DNA from: Stomorhina lunata
Lineage: Eukaryota; Arthropoda; Insecta; Diptera; Rhiniidae
Assembly: GCA_933228675.1 (NCBI GenBank)
Contig: OW121743.1
Span: 59,638,081-59,702,080 of the forward strand
DNA: 64,000 nucleotides
Reading direction: 5' to 3'
The position numbers and the translations under genes were made by a program. Positions 1 to 12,318 of this stretch are shown in pieces (positions within the stretch are counted from its first letter, which is position 1; every line of letters starts with the position of its first letter). Under the pieces are notes generated by a model. It saw only the letters and a program-made list of their open reading frames with translations. It searched no databases and was not told the origin of the DNA.

Positions 1-1030
1 TTAAAGGGAAATTTTTAAAAATTATATTTTTAACGGGAATTTTTGAAAAATTCACTTTTAAAGGAAAGTTTTAAAAAATTCACTTTTTAAAGGGAATTTT
101 TCAAAAAAAATTACTTTTTAAAGGAAATTTTTTGAAAATCACTTTTTAAAGGGAATTTTCAAAAGTTCACTTTTTAAAGAGAATTTTTTTAAAATTCACT
201 TTTTAAAGGAAAGTTTTCAAAAATTCAATTTTTAAAGGAAATTTCTCGAAAATTCACTTTTTAAAGGAGATTTTTTCAAAAATTCACTTTTTAAGGAGAA
301 TTTTAACTTTTTAAAGGGAATTTTTAAAAAATTCACTTTTTAAAGGGAATTTTTTAAAAATTAAGTTTTTAACGGGAATTTTTCAAAAATTCACTTTTTA
401 AAGGGAAGTTTTCAAAAGTTCACTTTTTAAAGAGAATTTTTTTATAAATTCACTTTTTAAAGGAAATTTTTCAAAAATTCAATTTTTAAAGGAAATTTAT
501 CGAAAATTCAATTTTTAAAGGGAATTTTTCAAAAATTCACTTTTTAAGGAGAATTTTAACTTTTTAACGGAAATTTTTCAAAAATTCAATTTTTAAAGGA
601 AATTTTTTTAAAAAACACTTTTTAAAGGAAATTTTTAAAAATTCACTTTTTAAAGAGAATTTTTCAAAAATTCACTTTTTAAGCGGAATTTTTCAAAAAT
701 TCGCTTTTCAAGGGGATATTTACAAAAATTCACTTTTTAAGAGAAATTTTTCAAAAATTCGCTTTTTAAGGGGAATTTTTCAAAAATTCACTTTTTAAAG
801 GAAATTTAAAAAAAAAATCACTTTTTAAAGAGAATTTTATTATAAATTCACTTTTTAAAGGAAATTTTTAAAAATTTAAATTTTTAAAGGAAATTTTTTT
901 GAAAACCACTTTTTAAAGAAAATTTTTCAAAAATTAACTTTTTAAGGAGAATTTGAACTTTTAAAAGGGAATTTTTAAAAATTCACTTTTTTAAGGGAAT
1001 TTTTCAAAAGTTCACTTTTTAAAGGGAAGT
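1..1030 (+). repeat. 29-bp tandem array, forward orientation (family A)
   Basis: Roughly 35 degenerate copies of a ~29-bp unit with core GAATTTTTCAAAAATTC followed by ACTTTTTAAAGG. The core is a near dyad. Copies differ by many substitutions and 1-4 bp indels, so the array is old. It runs off the left edge of the window. No open frame or gene is seen in it. Confidence 0.95.
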
Positions 1031-1054
1031 TTTTAGAAATTTTAAATGAAATTT

Positions 1055-1430
1055 TTCAATAGCGAATTTTTGGAAAATTCTCTTGAAAAAATGGATTTGT
1101 TAAAAATTCCTTTCAAAAAGTGAATTTTTAAAAAATTCCCTTTAAAAAGTTAATTTTTGAAAAATTCCCTTTAAAAACTGAAGTTTTGAAAAATTCCCTT
1201 TAAAAAGCGAATTTTTGAAAAATTTCCTTGAAAAAGTGAATTTTTGAAAAATTCCCTTTAAAAAGTGAATTTTTGAAAAATTCCCTTTAAAAACGAAATT
1301 TTTGAAAAATTCCCTTTAAAAACTGAATTTTTGAAAAATTCCCTTTAAAAAGTGAATTTTTGAAAAATTCCCTCAAAAAAGTGAATTTTTGAAAAATTCC
1401 CTCTAAAAAGTTAATTTTTGAAAAATAGTG
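1055..1430 (-). repeat. 29-bp tandem array, reverse orientation (family A)
   Basis: About 13 copies of the family A unit, now reading GAATTTTTGAAAAATTC then CCTTTAAAAAGT, the reverse complement of the preceding block. The orientation switch lies near 1030-1080 with no unique spacer of any size. Confidence 0.93.
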
Positions 1431-2530
1431 AATTTTCTATAAATCTCAATAAATCCCTATAAATATAGCCATAAAGACATTTCAATTCAACAGAAATTGA
1501 ATAGATACGAAAATAGTATAATCACAAATTTCTTGGAAATCCTATAAATTTGTAGGATTATCTGTAATAGCAAAAAAAAAATCTATTTGTAGATGGATTT
1601 GAAAGCATTTGATTTAGAAAAATAAATTGTTCTTAAGAATAACGTAGGCCTGTTTTAGAATAAAATATTTATTTAAATTGAGCGATATTGTTTTCTTTTT
1701 CTAATGACGTTTTAAAATTGTAGTCGTTGTTTTTTACCTTTGTGGCGCCTTAATTCAATGCTGCCAAGTTGTAGCCTTAAACTGTTGTTATTAAAAAATT
1801 TGAAAAATATTATTGCTTTTAATAAACATTGGCAACACTTTTCGTAATCTTTAAGTAGTTTGTGGCGACATTAGCGCGTAGTTTATCCATCCATTCATTC
1901 ATTTATTCATTCATTTATTCATTCATCATGTCATACCTAGACAAAGTCGTAGTAGTAGAAAGTTATGTTTTCCGGTGATTAGACATTTCTTTAAATTTTA
2001 TCTTTTTTGCTCTTTAAGGTCTTTTACTTATTTATTTTTTTTATTCAAAGACGCGTGGGACGCCGAGCGTGTTCTTGGTTCGTTGCTCGTTTTGTTCTAT
2101 TTTGGTTTTATTTGATTTTGGCAATTTTTTTATTGTTCTTTCTTTCCAAAGCTATAAAAATAATAAAATTTTAAATGACGATGATGATAAACATTTTATG
2201 CAAAAATAAAAGTTGTTTTTAGATAAAAATTATTCGTTTTTATGAATGAAATTTTGGGAATGTAGAAAGAAGACCTACACATAAACTAATTTGATAGTAA
2301 AATGACGTCTGTTCGATCGTTTTTGGTATATTTTCTGATTAAGATGGTTTGAACACTCAAAACATAAGATAAGATAAAATTTGCAAAAAAATTTAGCAAT
2401 AAAAATTTATTAATGAACGAAATGTTGATTAAGAATTAATTCCAAATTAGGAAATTAGGAAATTAGGAAAATAAAAAAAAATAAATAATAAACAAATAAA
2501 TTTCGTGTAATAATAAATTTTTCAAAAATT
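1431..2530. other. A+T-rich non-repetitive DNA, presumed intron of Ptpmeg2
   Basis: No coding signal was found on either strand. It holds a short ATTC microsatellite (1885-1927) and three adjacent copies of ATTAGGAA near 2444-2469. The rest is featureless A+T-rich sequence. Confidence 0.6.
1885..1927. repeat. ATTC/ATTT microsatellite
   Basis: Imperfect tetranucleotide run of ATCC, ATTC and ATTT units covering about 43 bases. Confidence 0.9.
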
Positions 2531-4700
2531 TATTATTTTTTTTTAAATTCACTATTTACAGTGAATTTTCCAAAAATTCACTTTTTAAAGGGAATTTTTT
2601 AAAAATTCAATTTTTAAAGGGAATTTTTCCAAAAATTCACTTTTTAAAGGGAATTTTTAAAAAATTTACTTTTTAAAGGGAATTTTTCGAAACTTCAGTT
2701 TTTGAAGGACATTTTTCAAAAATTCATTTTTTAAATGGATTTTGTCAAAAATTCACTTTTTTAAGGAATTTTTTAAAAATTTACTTTTTAAAGGGAATTT
2801 TTCAAAAAAATCACTTTTTAAGGAAAATTTTCAAAAATTCACTTTTTAAAGGGAATTTTTCAAAAATTCTCTTTTTAAACGGAATTTTTCCAAAAATTCA
2901 CTTTTTAAAGGGAATTTTTTCAAAAATTCACTTTTTAAAGGGAATTTTTCCAAAAATTCACTTTTTAAAGGGAATTTTTCAAAAATTCACTTTTTAAAGG
3001 GAATTTTTCAAAAATTCACTTTTTAAAGGGAATTTTTCCAAAAATTCACTTTTTAAAGGGAATTTTTCCAAAAATTCACTTTTTAAAGGGAATTTTTTAA
3101 AAATTCACTTTTTAAAGGGAATTTTTTAAAAATTCACTTTTTACACTGAATTATTCAAAAATTCACTTTTTATAGGAAATTTTCAAAAATTTACTTTTAT
3201 AGGGAATTTTTCAAAAATTCACTTTTATAGGGAATTTTTCAAAAATTCACTTTTTGTAGGGAATTTTTCAATAATTATCATTTTATAGAGAATTTTTCAA
3301 ACATTTACTTTTTATTTAATTTAATTCAATTTTAATTTTTCAAAAATTCACTTTTTAAACGGATTTTTTTTAAAAATTCACTTTTTACACAGAATTTTTC
3401 AAAAAATCACTTTTTATAGGAAATTTTTAAAAATTCACTTTTATAGGGAATTTTTCAAAAATTCACTTTTATAGGGAATTTTTAAAAAATTCACTTTTTA
3501 TAGGGAATTTTTCAAAAATTCACTTTTTATAGGGAATTTTTCAATAATTGTCATTTTATAGAGAATTTTTCAAACATTTACTTTTTATTTAATTTAATTT
3601 TAATTTTTCAAAAATTCTCTTTTTAAGGGAAATTTTTCAAAAATTCACTTTTTAAGGGAAATTTTTAAAAAATTCACTTTTTAAGAGAAATTTTTCAAAA
3701 ATTCACTTTTTAAGGTAAATTTTTAAAAAATTTACTTTTCAAAGGAATTTTTTCAAAAATTCACTTTTTAAAGCGATTTTTTTAAAAATTCACTTTTCAA
3801 AGGGAATTTTTAAAAAATTCACTTTTTCAAACGAATTTTAAAAAAAATTCACTTTTTCAAAGGAATTTTTCAGAAAATTCACTTCTTAAAGGGAATTTTT
3901 CAAAATTGACAATTTATAGGGAATTTTTAAAAAATTCACTTTTTAAAAAGAATTTTTTAAAAAATTACCTTTTGAACGGAATTTTTCGAAAATTCACTTT
4001 TTAAAGGGAATTTTTCAAAAATTCACTTTTTAAAGGGAATTTTAAAAAATTTTGAAAAAATTCAGTTTTTAAAGTAAATTTTTCAAAATTTTACTTTTTA
4101 AAGGGAATTCTAAAAAATTCAGTTTTTAAAGTGAATTTTTCAAAATTTTACTTTTTAAAGGGAATTTTTTAAAAATCCATTTTTTTAAAGGAATTTTTGA
4201 AAAATTCACTTTTTAAGGAAATTTTATAGAGCATTTTTGAAAAATTTACTTTTTATAGAGAATTTTTAAAAAATTCACTTTTTAAAGGAATTTTTCAAAA
4301 ATTCACTTTTTAAAGGGAATTTTTCAAAAATTTACTTTTTAAAGGGAATTTTTCAAAAATTCACTTTTAAAGGAAATTTTTCGAAAATTCACTTTTTAAA
4401 GGAAATTTTTAAAAAATTAATTTTTTAAAGTGAATTCTTCAAAAATTTACTTTTTAAAGGGAATTTTTCAAAAATTCACTTTTAAAGGAAATTTTTCGAA
4501 AATTCACTTTTTAAAGGAAATATTTAAAAAATTAATTTTTTAAAGTGAATTCTTCAAAAATTTACTTTTTAAAGGAAATTTTTCGAAAATTCATTTTTTA
4601 AAGGTAATTTTTAAAAAATTAATTTTTTAAAGTGAATTTTTCAAAAATTCACTTTTTACAGGGAATTTTTTACAAAATTAACTTTTTAAAGGGAATTTTT
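2531..4700 (+). repeat. 29-bp tandem array, forward orientation (family A)
   Basis: About 74 copies of the family A unit in the same orientation as 1-1030. The stretch 2870-3120 is the most regular. Subtypes with TATAGGGAATTTTT occur at 3160-3300 and 3405-3570, and these two stretches resemble each other over about 200 bp (both end in a TTTAATTTAATT tract), which suggests a local duplication of a group of units. Confidence 0.95.
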
Positions 4701-4849
4701 TTAAATGTTTCACTATTTATATGGAAAAAAAGATAACTATAAAAAAAGAAAACTATTTAAAGGTGATTTTTTTTTAAATTTTCAAAAGGGAATTTTTCAA
4801 AAATTTACTTTTTAAAGAGATTTTTTTAACGAAAATTTACTTTAAAAAT

Positions 4850-5465
4850 TGAATTTGAAAATTTCCCTTTAAAAAGTGAATTTTTGAAAAATTCCCTTTG
4901 AAAAGTGAATTTTTGAAAAATTCCCTTTAAAAAATGAATTTTTGAAAATTCCCTTTAAAAAGTGAATCATTCCTTTTTTGAAAAATTCCCTTTAAAAAGT
5001 GAATTTTTGAAAAATTCCCTTTAAAAAGTGAATTTTTGAAAAATTCCTATTAAAAAGTGAATTTTTGAAAAATTCCTATTAAAAAGTGAATTTTTGAGAA
5101 ATTCCCCTTAAAAAGTGAATTTTTGAAAAATTCCCTTTAAAAAATGAATTTTTGAAAATTCCCTTTAAAAAGTGAATTTTTGAAAAATTCCCTTTAAAAA
5201 GTGAATTTTTGAAAAATTCCCTTTAAAAAGTGAATTTTTGAAAAATTCCCTTTAAAAAGTGAATTTTTGAAAAATTCCCTTTAAAAGTTGAATTTTTGAA
5301 AAATTCCCTTTAAAAAGTGAATTTTTGAAAAATTCCCTTTAAAAAGTGAGTTTTTGAGATAATCCCTTTAAAAAGTGAATTTTTGAAAAATTTCCTTTAA
5401 AAATTGGATTTTTGAAAAATTTCCTTTAAAAATTGGATTTTTGAAAAATTCCCTTTATAGGGAAT
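4850..5465 (-). repeat. 29-bp tandem array, reverse orientation (family A)
   Basis: About 21 copies of family A in the opposite orientation to the block at 2531-4700, separated from it by about 150 bp of broken units. Units at 4980-5370 are close to consensus. Together the two blocks form a large imperfect inverted repeat. Confidence 0.94.
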
Positions 5466-6685
5466 TTTTAAAAAAATGTATTTACAAAATTTGTTACACT
5501 TTTAAAGCAAAATAATTATTTAGTTGCTGACGTTTTGTTTAACAAAAATTTTAACAATTCATATTTATCACGTGTCATATTAAGGGCTCATGAAGTAGGA
5601 GAAAAAAAAACAAACAAACGTCATCACATATTTTGAAAGTAAAATTTTTATCGCTGTCGTCATATTCGCATTAAAAAATCGTACATTGTTCTAGTTTTTC
5701 TGAGTGTAACGGAAAGAAGAAAGATGTCCACAGACAGAGGGAAAGACAGACAACAGCAACATCTTAATTAATCAAAATATTTACAGTTACTTTTTTTTTT
5801 TTGCTCTCCGTTACTTTTGTTTACTTCCCTCTTCTCATTTGAAAAAATGTGTCTCTTGTAATGATAACACAAAGAGACATTAAGACAAGTCATTATCCCC
5901 CTCCCTCTGTCCCTTCCCAACTCTTTCTTTTTGTTATTGTTTTTTTTATTCAAATCAACAAAAAAAAAAGTATTAAAATCAACGAAATGTAACTAATTTT
6001 TCCCATTTTTTGCTGCGTTTTTTAGGTTAAATTTAACTAAATGACTAAATTTAGACCTTTTTGTTTTGTTTTTGTGCCTAATTAAAGTTTTAAGCCCTTA
6101 ATAAAATTTTGAATATTTTAATTTGGAGTTTTGTTGAGCAAAATTATGAAAAACTTGAATTTATTACGAATTGCGCACGTTTCAACGTTTATGGTTCAAT
6201 GCGGAAATAACGGGGTGGGCGTTAGTCAGTCACTACCAGAACTTATGTTTTGTTTTGTTGTATGCGGTGTAGGGAAGCGGTATTTTTAATTCCAGCTGCC
6301 TTGGAAATAAATGAATGAGTGAGTGTGAGTTAACCGGCGTTTAAAAGAAATAAAAATTTGTGGTTTGTATGCTCGTAATACAAGGGCTACCTACTATTAG
6401 ACAAAACAAGCTTCTTGAGCACGTTTTCGTTGAAAAACAGAGTCAGTAGTTGTTGTTCGTTCGTGTTTGTTGTAGTTAAAATGCAATAAAGGTAATAATG
6501 AATGTGTTTTTGGGGTTGTAAAACGTTTTTCTTTTGATTTTATTTCATGATTATACAAATCAAATTTTATGACAAAACAAACTTTTTACAAAACGCCACA
6601 AAAAAAGAACAGTTTAGGGTTAAGAAGAACTGAAGAACCACTACAGACAGTCTCACAAACTAAACTTCTAAAATTAACTAAAAAA
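5466..6685. other. Non-repetitive DNA, presumed intron
   Basis: No gene was recognised. A pyrimidine-rich tract lies at 5890-5950. A slightly less A+T-rich part at 6170-6480 includes a TCAGT-like initiator motif near 6442 followed by TTG-rich sequence, but no TATA element or credible reading frame accompanies it. Open frames here are short and unlike any family I know. Confidence 0.5.
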
Positions 6686-9170
6686 AATTAATTTTTGAAA
6701 AATTCCTTATAAAAAACGATTTTTTGGAAAATTTTCTATAGAAAATTAATTTCTTAAAAATTCTCTATAAAAAAGTGAATTTTTGAAAATTATCCAAAAA
6801 ATTTCCTATCAAAAGTGAATTTTTGAAAAAAGTGAGTTTTTGAAAAATTTCATACAAAAACTGAATTTTTGAAAATTCCCTATAAAAAGTGAAAATTCCC
6901 TATAAAAAAAAACAAATTTTTAAATTCCCTATAAAAAGTAAATTTTTGAAAAATTCCCTATAAAAAGTAAATTTTTGAAAAATTCCCTATAAAAAGTGAA
7001 TTTTTGAAAAATTCCCTATAAAAAAGAATTTTTAAAAAAATCCCTTTAAAAAGAGAATTTTTGAAAAATTCCCTATAAAAAGAGAATTTTTGAAAAATTT
7101 AGTATAAAAAGTGAATTTTTGAAAAATTCTTTATAAAAAGTGAATTTTTGAAAAATTCCCTATAAAAAGGAAATTTTTAAAAAATTTCCTTTAAAAAGTA
7201 AATTTTTAAAAAATTCCCTATAAAAAGTGAATTTTTAAAAAAATTCCGTATATGAAGTAAATTTTTAAAAATTTCTGTAAAAAATGAGAATTTTTGAAAA
7301 ATTCCCGATAAAAAGAGAATTTTTGAAAAATTCCCGATAAAAAGAGAATTTTTGAAAAATTCCCGATAAAAAGAGAATTTTTTGAACAATTCATTATAAA
7401 AAGTAAAATATTTTTGAAAAATTCCTAATAAAACATTTTTGAAAAATTCCCTATTAAAAGTGAATTTTTGAAAAATTTCCTATAAAAAAGAATTTTTGAA
7501 AAATTCGAATTTGTTGAAAATTTTCTTTAAAAAGTGAATTTTTTAAAAATTCCCTATAAAAAGTGAATTTAAAAAAAAATCCCTATAAAAAGTGAATTTA
7601 TGAAAAATTCTCAAAAAAAAAGTGAATTTTTGAAAAATTCCCTATAAAGAGAATTTTTCAAAAATTCAATATAAGGAGAATTTTTAAAAATTTCACTATA
7701 AGAGGAGAATTTTTGAAAAATTCCCTGTAAAAAGTGAATTTTAGTAAAATTCCCTATAAAAAGTGAATTATTGAAAAAATCCCTATAAAAAGTGAATTCT
7801 TGAAAACTTCCCTTTAAAAAGTGAATTTTTGAAAATTTTCATATAAAAGTAAATTAAAAAAAAATGTACATTTTTGAAAAATTCCCTATAAAAAATATTT
7901 TTTTTAAATGTCCTTATAAAGTGAATTTTTTAAAAAATTCCCTATAAAAAAATAATTTTTGAAAAATTTCCTATAAAAAAAGAATTTTTGAAAAATTTGA
8001 ATTTGTTGAAAATTTTCTTTAAAAAGTGAATTTCTTTAAAAATTTCCTATAAAAAGTAAATTTTTTAAAAATTCCCTATAAAAAGTGAATTTTTTAAAAA
8101 TTCCCTATAAAAAGTTAATTTTTAAAACATTTCCTATCAAAAGTGAATTTTTGAAAAAAATTGAGTTTTTGAAAAATATCATACAAAAACTGAATTTTTG
8201 AAAATTGCCTATAAAAAAAATTTTTTAATTCCCTATAAAAAGTAAATTTTCGAAAAATTCCCTATAAAAAGTAAATTTTTGAAAAATTCCCTATAAAAAG
8301 TGAATTTTTGAAAAATTCCCTTTAAAAAGAGAATTTTGGAAAAATTTCCTATAGAAAGAAAATTTTTGAAAAATTTTATATAAAAAGAGAATTTTTGAAA
8401 AATTCCCTTCCCTATAAAAAGTGAATTTTTGAAAAATTTCCTATAAAATGTGAATTTTAGAAAAATTCCCTATAAAAAGTAAATTTTTGAAAAATAACCC
8501 ATAAAAAGCGCATTTTTGAAAAATTCCCCATAAAAAATACATTTTTTAAAAACTCCCTATAAAAAAAGAATTTTTCAAAAATTTCTAAAGAATTTTTGAA
8601 AAATTCTCTATAAAAAGTGAATTTTTGAAAAATTCCCTATAAAATGACAATTTTTTGAAAATAAGTGAATTTTTTTTTTAAATTTCCTATAAAAAGTGAA
8701 TTTTTAAAAAAATTCTCTATAAAAAGTAGATGTTTGAAAAATTCCCTATAAAAAGTGAATTTTTGAAAAATTCCCTATAAAAAGTGAATTTTTAAAAAAT
8801 TCCCTAAAAGAAATGAATTTTTGAAAAATTTCCTTTAAAAAGTGAATTTTTGAAAAATTCCCTATTAAAAGGGAAACCCTATAAAAAGTGAATTATTGAA
8901 AAATTCCCTATGAAAAGTGAATTTTGAAAAATTCCCTATAAAAAGTGAATTTTTAAAAAAATTCCCTGAAAAAAGTGAATTTTTAAAAAAACTCCCCATA
9001 AAAGAAAATTTTTGAAAAATTTCCTATAAATAGTATAGTTTTTGAAAAATTCCCTATAAAAAGTGAATTTTTAAAAAAATCCTGTAAAAAAAAAGAGAAT
9101 TATTGAAAAATTTCTTATAAAAATGAATTTTTGAAGAATTCCCTATCAAAAAAAGAATTTTTGACAAATT
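6686..9170 (-). repeat. 29-bp tandem array (family B, CCCTATAAAAAG variant)
   Basis: About 85 degenerate copies with core GAATTTTTGAAAAATTC and linker CCTATAAAAAGT. This differs from family A mainly by TATAAA in place of TTTAAA in the linker. The orientation matches the reverse family A blocks throughout. Many units carry indels or are fused, so the block looks old. Confidence 0.94.
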
Positions 9171-9181
9171 GCGAAAAAAGC

Positions 9182-10080
9182 ATTACTTTTAAAGTTATAG
9201 CGTTACCAATTTTTGCCCTAATTTCAAAAAAGTTCCATATGCATTTTTGGTACTTCTTTGGTACTAATTTAATTCGGTACATTCTATTAAAACGCTGTTA
9301 ACATTTTGTTTCTATTCTTATTACTTTATGAGAAGTTAAGTTATAAATGTATCCCTTTTTTATACATTCTGCCCCCTGAAATAAAAAAAAAAAAAGTACC
9401 AAATAAGTGTTCAATGTTTTTTTTTTACATTTACTGATCGCAGTTCCAAAGCAAAGTTCCTTTTTATATTATTTGGTTCAAAAGATGGTTAAAAAAAAGG
9501 TACAAAAAAACTATTTTCACCCTTTTTTACCCCCTATATATCAAAAAGTACCAAACCTTTTTTCATAGCTGTTTAAAACGTAATTTAAATTTTGTTTCTA
9601 TACCTATTACTTAAAAATTAATAACGTTGCCAATTTTTCTCCTTTTTTATCCCCTAATTTCAAAAAAGTGTAATTTTTGGTACTTTTTTGGTAGCAATTG
9701 AATTCGGTACATTTTATTAAAACGCAGTTAATATTTTATTAAAAAGCTTAAGTTATAAATTTATCCCTTTTTCATACATTCTTCCTCCTGAAATCAAAAA
9801 AGTACCAAATACGTTTTCAATGTTTTTTTTACATCTATTGATTGCAGTACAAAGTTTCTTTCTATATTCTTTGGTTCAAAAGATAAGAGTGGGTTTAAAA
9901 AAGTACCAAAACACTATTTTCACCCTTTTTTGCCCCCTATCGGCCATAGTTTCAAAAAAGTACCAAACACCCGTCCGCCTTTTTTAATAACTCTTCAAAA
10001 CGTAATTTAAATTTTGTTTCTATAGCTATTACTTTAGGTGATATAACGTTTTTGATTTTTTCCCCTTTTTAACCCCATAG
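9182..10080. repeat. ~425-bp tandem duplication, two copies plus a partial third
   Basis: AATTCGGTACATT at 9271 recurs at 9701, 430 bp later. AAAACGTAATTTAAATTTTG near 9574 recurs near 9997, 423 bp later. A third copy begins near 10028 and is cut off by 10080. Each copy contains TTTTTGGTAC and AAAAGTACCAAA, so short inverted GGTAC/GTACC boxes are spread through it. The copies differ by many substitutions. It could be a degraded transposable element; no coding potential is seen. Confidence 0.85.
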
Positions 10081-11263
10081 CGGGGGCACGAGCAATTATT
10101 GCTCGTTTAAAGATATAAGATAAGATATATTTTATCAAGCAAAAAAAAAAAAGAAATTATCAACGTGAAAAATCGTCTTTAAGGAGATTTTTTAAAAATT
10201 TTCCTTTTCAAAAATTCCCTCAAAATAAGAATTTTTCGAAAAAAAAAACCCTTTCAAGACAAAATTGTTAAAAAAAAATGTAATTAATAAATAATTTTCG
10301 AATTCATATTCTAATTTAATGGCAAACAGTCTGCTATAGGGTACCCCCTTCCTATCATTACCTTAAATATTCAATTAACTTCTTTCGTATGTTAATTTAA
10401 AAACCCATTTTCTTTCTAAAGTACTAAATAATTATTTTGTAATAAACTTACAAAATTTACATGTAAATTACGTGAATGAAATTAACATTTCCAGTTTGTT
10501 TAATTATAAATTTTACGCCTTTTAAAAAGTTGTAATAAATTAAAAATTCAAAAGAAATTTTTATAAATAAAACCTCTAACATGTAAGTGTTAGTTAATAA
10601 TAATTAATAATAATTTAACAACAAATGTTTTAAGATTTGTTGCCATTATTCTAGCTAACAAATCCGAGAATATATCAAGTATTTAGACGTAATTCTATTT
10701 AAGATTAACACGTGCCATGTGTAGATCACTCCAACCATGTAACTGTTAGTTCCAATGTCTATCTATCAGACGTCTGTCAGTTGTTTGTCTCTACGGTTCA
10801 GCTGGGCAACCTTCTACGGCTTTAAATGCATTTTGTTTATACAAGTGTATACTTTTTCTGTTGATTTTGAAATGATTACGTTCATTTCATTTTAATCGTA
10901 ATATAAATGAGCCAATCGATGAGTTAATTAATGATCACACTGATCTTAATCATGTGTAAATAACTTTTAAATTGACATTTCATTTGATACTTCATTAGAA
11001 TTTAATGATCATCATCTGTTTAATAGACTTTTAAACATGTAATATTTTCTTTTTTATAAATTTTAGAAAGCAATCGTTAGTTATTTGCACAACTTCTTAA
11101 TGTTTTAATCAATTTTGTTGAGTTTCTTTCTGAATTAATGACTAAGCCTTAAGGTAGGCTTTACTTTTTGTATAGATATTTAAGAAATAGTTTTATTCGA
11201 ATAAAAGAGTCATAAATCAACTGATTAGTTTTGAATATGACTAAAATAACTTAGAAACAAACG
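10081..11263. other. A+T-rich DNA, presumed intron
   Basis: It starts with a small dyad GAGCAATTATTGCTC (10090-10104). A few very degenerate family A-like units lie at 10180-10260. The rest is A+T-rich with no recognised gene or RNA. Confidence 0.5.
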
Positions 11264-11800
11264 AAAAACAAGTAGGAAAAGCTAAAGTCGGTCAAGCCCG
11301 CCTATATGATACCCTTCACCACATAGGTCAAATATGGACCAACAATTTAACAAGGTTTCCTTAGGTCTTAGAGACATACATTCATATACTAAGTTAAAGT
11401 TTTTCAAAATTTTGCGATTTAAGTAGATTTATGTCATTTCCGGCTAAGGGCCTGATATAGGAGCTAGGGTCAATTGTGGATCGATTGTTACCAAATTTCG
11501 GTTGTTGCTTTATATTTACAAAATATTTATCTGTGCAAAGTTTTGGTAATAAAATGCATTTATCTTTGTGCTATTATGGTCATTTAAACTACTTTTGATG
11601 ACGTGTCTTGTATGGGAGGTATGGTCAAATATGGGCCGATTCCTACAAAATTAGGTACACCGATTAAGGATATCATAAGAAATATTTTTGCTAAATATTA
11701 TTAAAATACAACTGAATTTGTGGCTGTAAAGAACCGAAAACTGTATTCCGGGAAGTCATCCCTATGGGAGGATATTTTTTAATTTTACGTGAAAAATAAA
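11264..11800 (-). mobile_element. Diverged, truncated copy of the ATACCCTTCACCAC dispersed repeat
   Basis: The stretch 11268-11325 reads ACAAGTAGG, then GTCGGTCAAGCCCG, then ATACCCTTCACCAC. This is the reverse complement of the right end of the copies at 21232-21997 and 22870-23653. Further in, TTGTGGC and ATTCCGGGAAGT also match those copies in reverse. It is clearly diverged and lacks the other end. No protein is encoded, so it is a non-autonomous or decayed element. Confidence 0.75.
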
Positions 11801-11801
11801 G

Positions 11802-11832
11802 CGTCCTCTAGCGGAGGACGTTTTTTTTTTTT
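11802..11832 (+). other. Perfect short hairpin followed by a T tract
   Basis: CGTCCTC and GAGGACG pair across a 5-base loop, followed directly by twelve T residues. It resembles a terminator, but in a fly nucleus a stem plus T-run would at most stop RNA polymerase III. It lies just past the transposon remnant and about 185 bp left of the Ptpmeg2 exon at 12017. It may be the true edge of the element. Confidence 0.5.
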
Positions 11833-12016
11833 AATAAAAACAAATCCAAATTTAATTCCCTTTTCAAAACTGGCTCAAGCATTTAAATCGGTTCACCCAT
11901 TCTATTCTTATAGAACTTTTTATAATAGTATTACGTTACAAGTGAACCTCCACGGTCCTTCGAATCTTTAAAATCGATAAATTCCCTACCAATATAAACA
12001 AAAAAGCCCCACTTAC

Positions 12017-12247
12017 CTTCAGTAACGTTAAAATCTTCTGCGATAGATCATAATCAAAATTTGAATACTTTGAACCGCTCATATCGTATATAAACACTAG
12101 ACCAGCCTTTTGTGTTTCCGAATCTTGCAGAGCACAATCCAACTGATAGACTATACCCTGTAATGTGGTGGTGTGTGTAACGCACAGAGGACTGTGACGA
12201 TTGGCGGTGAATAGAGCTATAGCAGCACCACTAGAATCACGGGCAGA
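12017..12247 (-). CDS. Ptpmeg2: Ptpmeg2 (PTPN9/MEG2 homologue), CRAL-TRIO exon 2 of the two seen
   Basis: Internal exon of 231 bases (77 codons, phase 0 at both ends), read on the minus strand. It is preceded by TTTTGAATTTCAG and followed by GTAAGTGGGG. The product is the middle of the CRAL-TRIO (Sec14-like) lipid-binding domain of the non-receptor tyrosine phosphatase MEG2. Landmarks shared with human PTPN9 are AIALFTA near residue 9, and SETQKAGLVFIYDMSGS around residues 43-59, matching the human SFETQRNGLVFIYDMCGS region, ending at LTLLK. In the family this domain binds phosphoinositides and targets the enzyme to secretory vesicles. The exon for the following segment and the catalytic phosphatase domain are not found to the left in this window. 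The frame is intact, so the gene is probably functional. Confidence 0.93.
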
Positions 12248-12318
12248 CTGAAATTCAAAAGAAAATCAAATTAGTAAATTTTAAAGAAAATATTTTTTTT
12301 ACGATAAAAAACACTCAC
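12248..12318 (-). other. Ptpmeg2: 71-bp intron between the two Ptpmeg2 exons
   Basis: On the minus strand the donor is GTGAGTG and the acceptor is a pyrimidine-rich tract ending TTTCAG. A length of about 60-75 bp is the usual short-intron class of flies. It contrasts strongly with the satellite-filled introns on both sides. Confidence 0.92.

Noticed and set aside
11802..11832. Bacterial-type terminator
   Set aside because: Stem-loop plus T-run form is right, but the setting is an intron of a eukaryotic gene; kept only as a hairpin.
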